Source: an uncultured Armatimonadota bacterium
GTDB taxonomy: Bacteria; Armatimonadota; Armatimonadia; Armatimonadales; Armatimonadaceae
Direction of reading: 5' to 3'
NCBI GenBank assembly: GCA_903881535.1
Contig: CAIRTT010000231.1
Coordinates: forward strand, 1-5,757
Length of the DNA: 5,757 bases
The number at the start of each line of letters is the position of its first letter. The stretch's first letter is position 1. Positions 5,420-5,757 of the stretch are shown here, piece after piece. The translations under genes and the position numbers were made by a program. The notes below the pieces were generated by a model, which did not search any database, was not told the DNA's origin, and saw nothing but the letters and a program-made list of their open reading frames with translations.

Positions 5420-5757
5420 ATGGTTCATAACATGCCACGGCGTCGTTTTGGTCGGACAGAGCTCCATATGCCTGTTTTCTCTTGTGGAGGCATGCGGTAT
5501 CAGTACAAATGGCAGGACATTGAGCCATCTGAAGTCCCAGCCGAGAACCAGGAAAACCTCGAAGCAACCATCCACCGTAGCCTGGAATTGGGCATCAACC
5601 ATATCGAAACGGCCCGCGGCTACGGTACCAGTGAAATGCAGCTAGGCTGGATTCTGCCAAAGCTTGATCGCTCTAAAATCATTCTTCAGACCAAGATTGC
5701 TCCCATGGATGCCGCTAAGTTTAGGGAAACCTTCGAAAAGTCGATGGCATACCTGAA
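5420..5757 (+). CDS. Aldo/keto reductase, N-terminal part (runs off the window)
   Basis: The first 112 residues of an NAD(P)H-dependent oxidoreductase with a TIM-barrel fold; the reading frame is open to the right edge. MPRRRFGRTELHMPVFSCGGM (residues 5-25) is the typical first strand pair of the family ('R.lGrTgL.vp.l..Ggm'). GINHIETARGYGTSE (58-72) is the active-site segment: Tyr68 is the catalytic tyrosine, while the position normally held by the catalytic Asp (hIDTA) is Glu63. TKI (91-93) provides the catalytic Lys92. The cofactor-binding C-terminus and the active-site histidine lie beyond the window. Start: ATG at 5420 has GAAG shortly upstream; ATG at 5432 is the alternative and begins closer to the conserved region. 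It is divergent from the LacI-type gene and probably controlled by it. Substrate unknown; some relatives with similar N-termini carry a C-terminal 4Fe-4S domain, which cannot be judged here. Confidence 0.92.
   Translation, partial: MVHNMPRRRFGRTELHMPVFSCGGMRYQYKWQDIEPSEVPAENQENLEATIHRSLELGINHIETARGYGTSEMQLGWILPKLDRSKIILQTKIAPMDAAKFRETFEKSMAYL

Overview
The window (about half G+C) reads as an ordinary chromosomal stretch of a free-living heterotrophic bacterium. Two N-terminal signal peptides, a small outer-membrane-barrel-like protein and a LacI-type regulator suggest a diderm. The combination of a DUF2089 regulator, a SHOCT-like/DUF4097 protein and a LacI/aldo-keto reductase pair is not typical of Proteobacteria. 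Armatimonadota or a similar lineage is my best guess, but phylum assignment is low confidence. No mobile element, CRISPR array, tRNA or rRNA was seen.

Layout. (1) Bases 8-1035, minus strand: a two-gene operon with a 4-base ATGA overlap, encoding a PrxQ/BCP-type peroxiredoxin followed by a secreted TlpA-like thioredoxin; together a plausible peroxide-reducing pair. (2) Bases 1036-1127: an AT-rich divergent promoter region. (3) Bases 1128-3598, plus strand: a tight three-gene cluster, encoding a DUF2089 zinc-ribbon/HTH protein, a 521-residue protein with an N-terminal SHOCT-like helix pair and a C-terminal DUF4097 beta-solenoid built on a 19-residue 'SGD' repeat, and a low-molecular-weight protein-tyrosine phosphatase. 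The first two share a homologous helix-pair module. (4) Bases 3718-4206, plus strand: a secreted small beta-rich protein whose C-terminus recalls PagL-type lipid A deacylases but with an altered active-site motif. (5) Bases 4261-5283, minus strand: a LacI/GalR repressor, convergent with the preceding gene. (6) Bases 5420 to the right edge, plus strand: the 5' part of an aldo/keto reductase, divergent from the repressor, with a LacI-style AAACGTTT palindrome between them.

The most interesting unit is the DUF2089 / SHOCT-DUF4097 / LMW-PTP cluster. By analogy with LiaX- and YvlB-type DUF4097 proteins of Firmicutes it may be an envelope-stress sensing module in which the regulator and solenoid protein associate through their shared helix-pair domains. 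That is inference, not shown by the sequence. The LacI/aldo-keto reductase pair looks like a locally regulated catabolic or detoxification gene with its own repressor.
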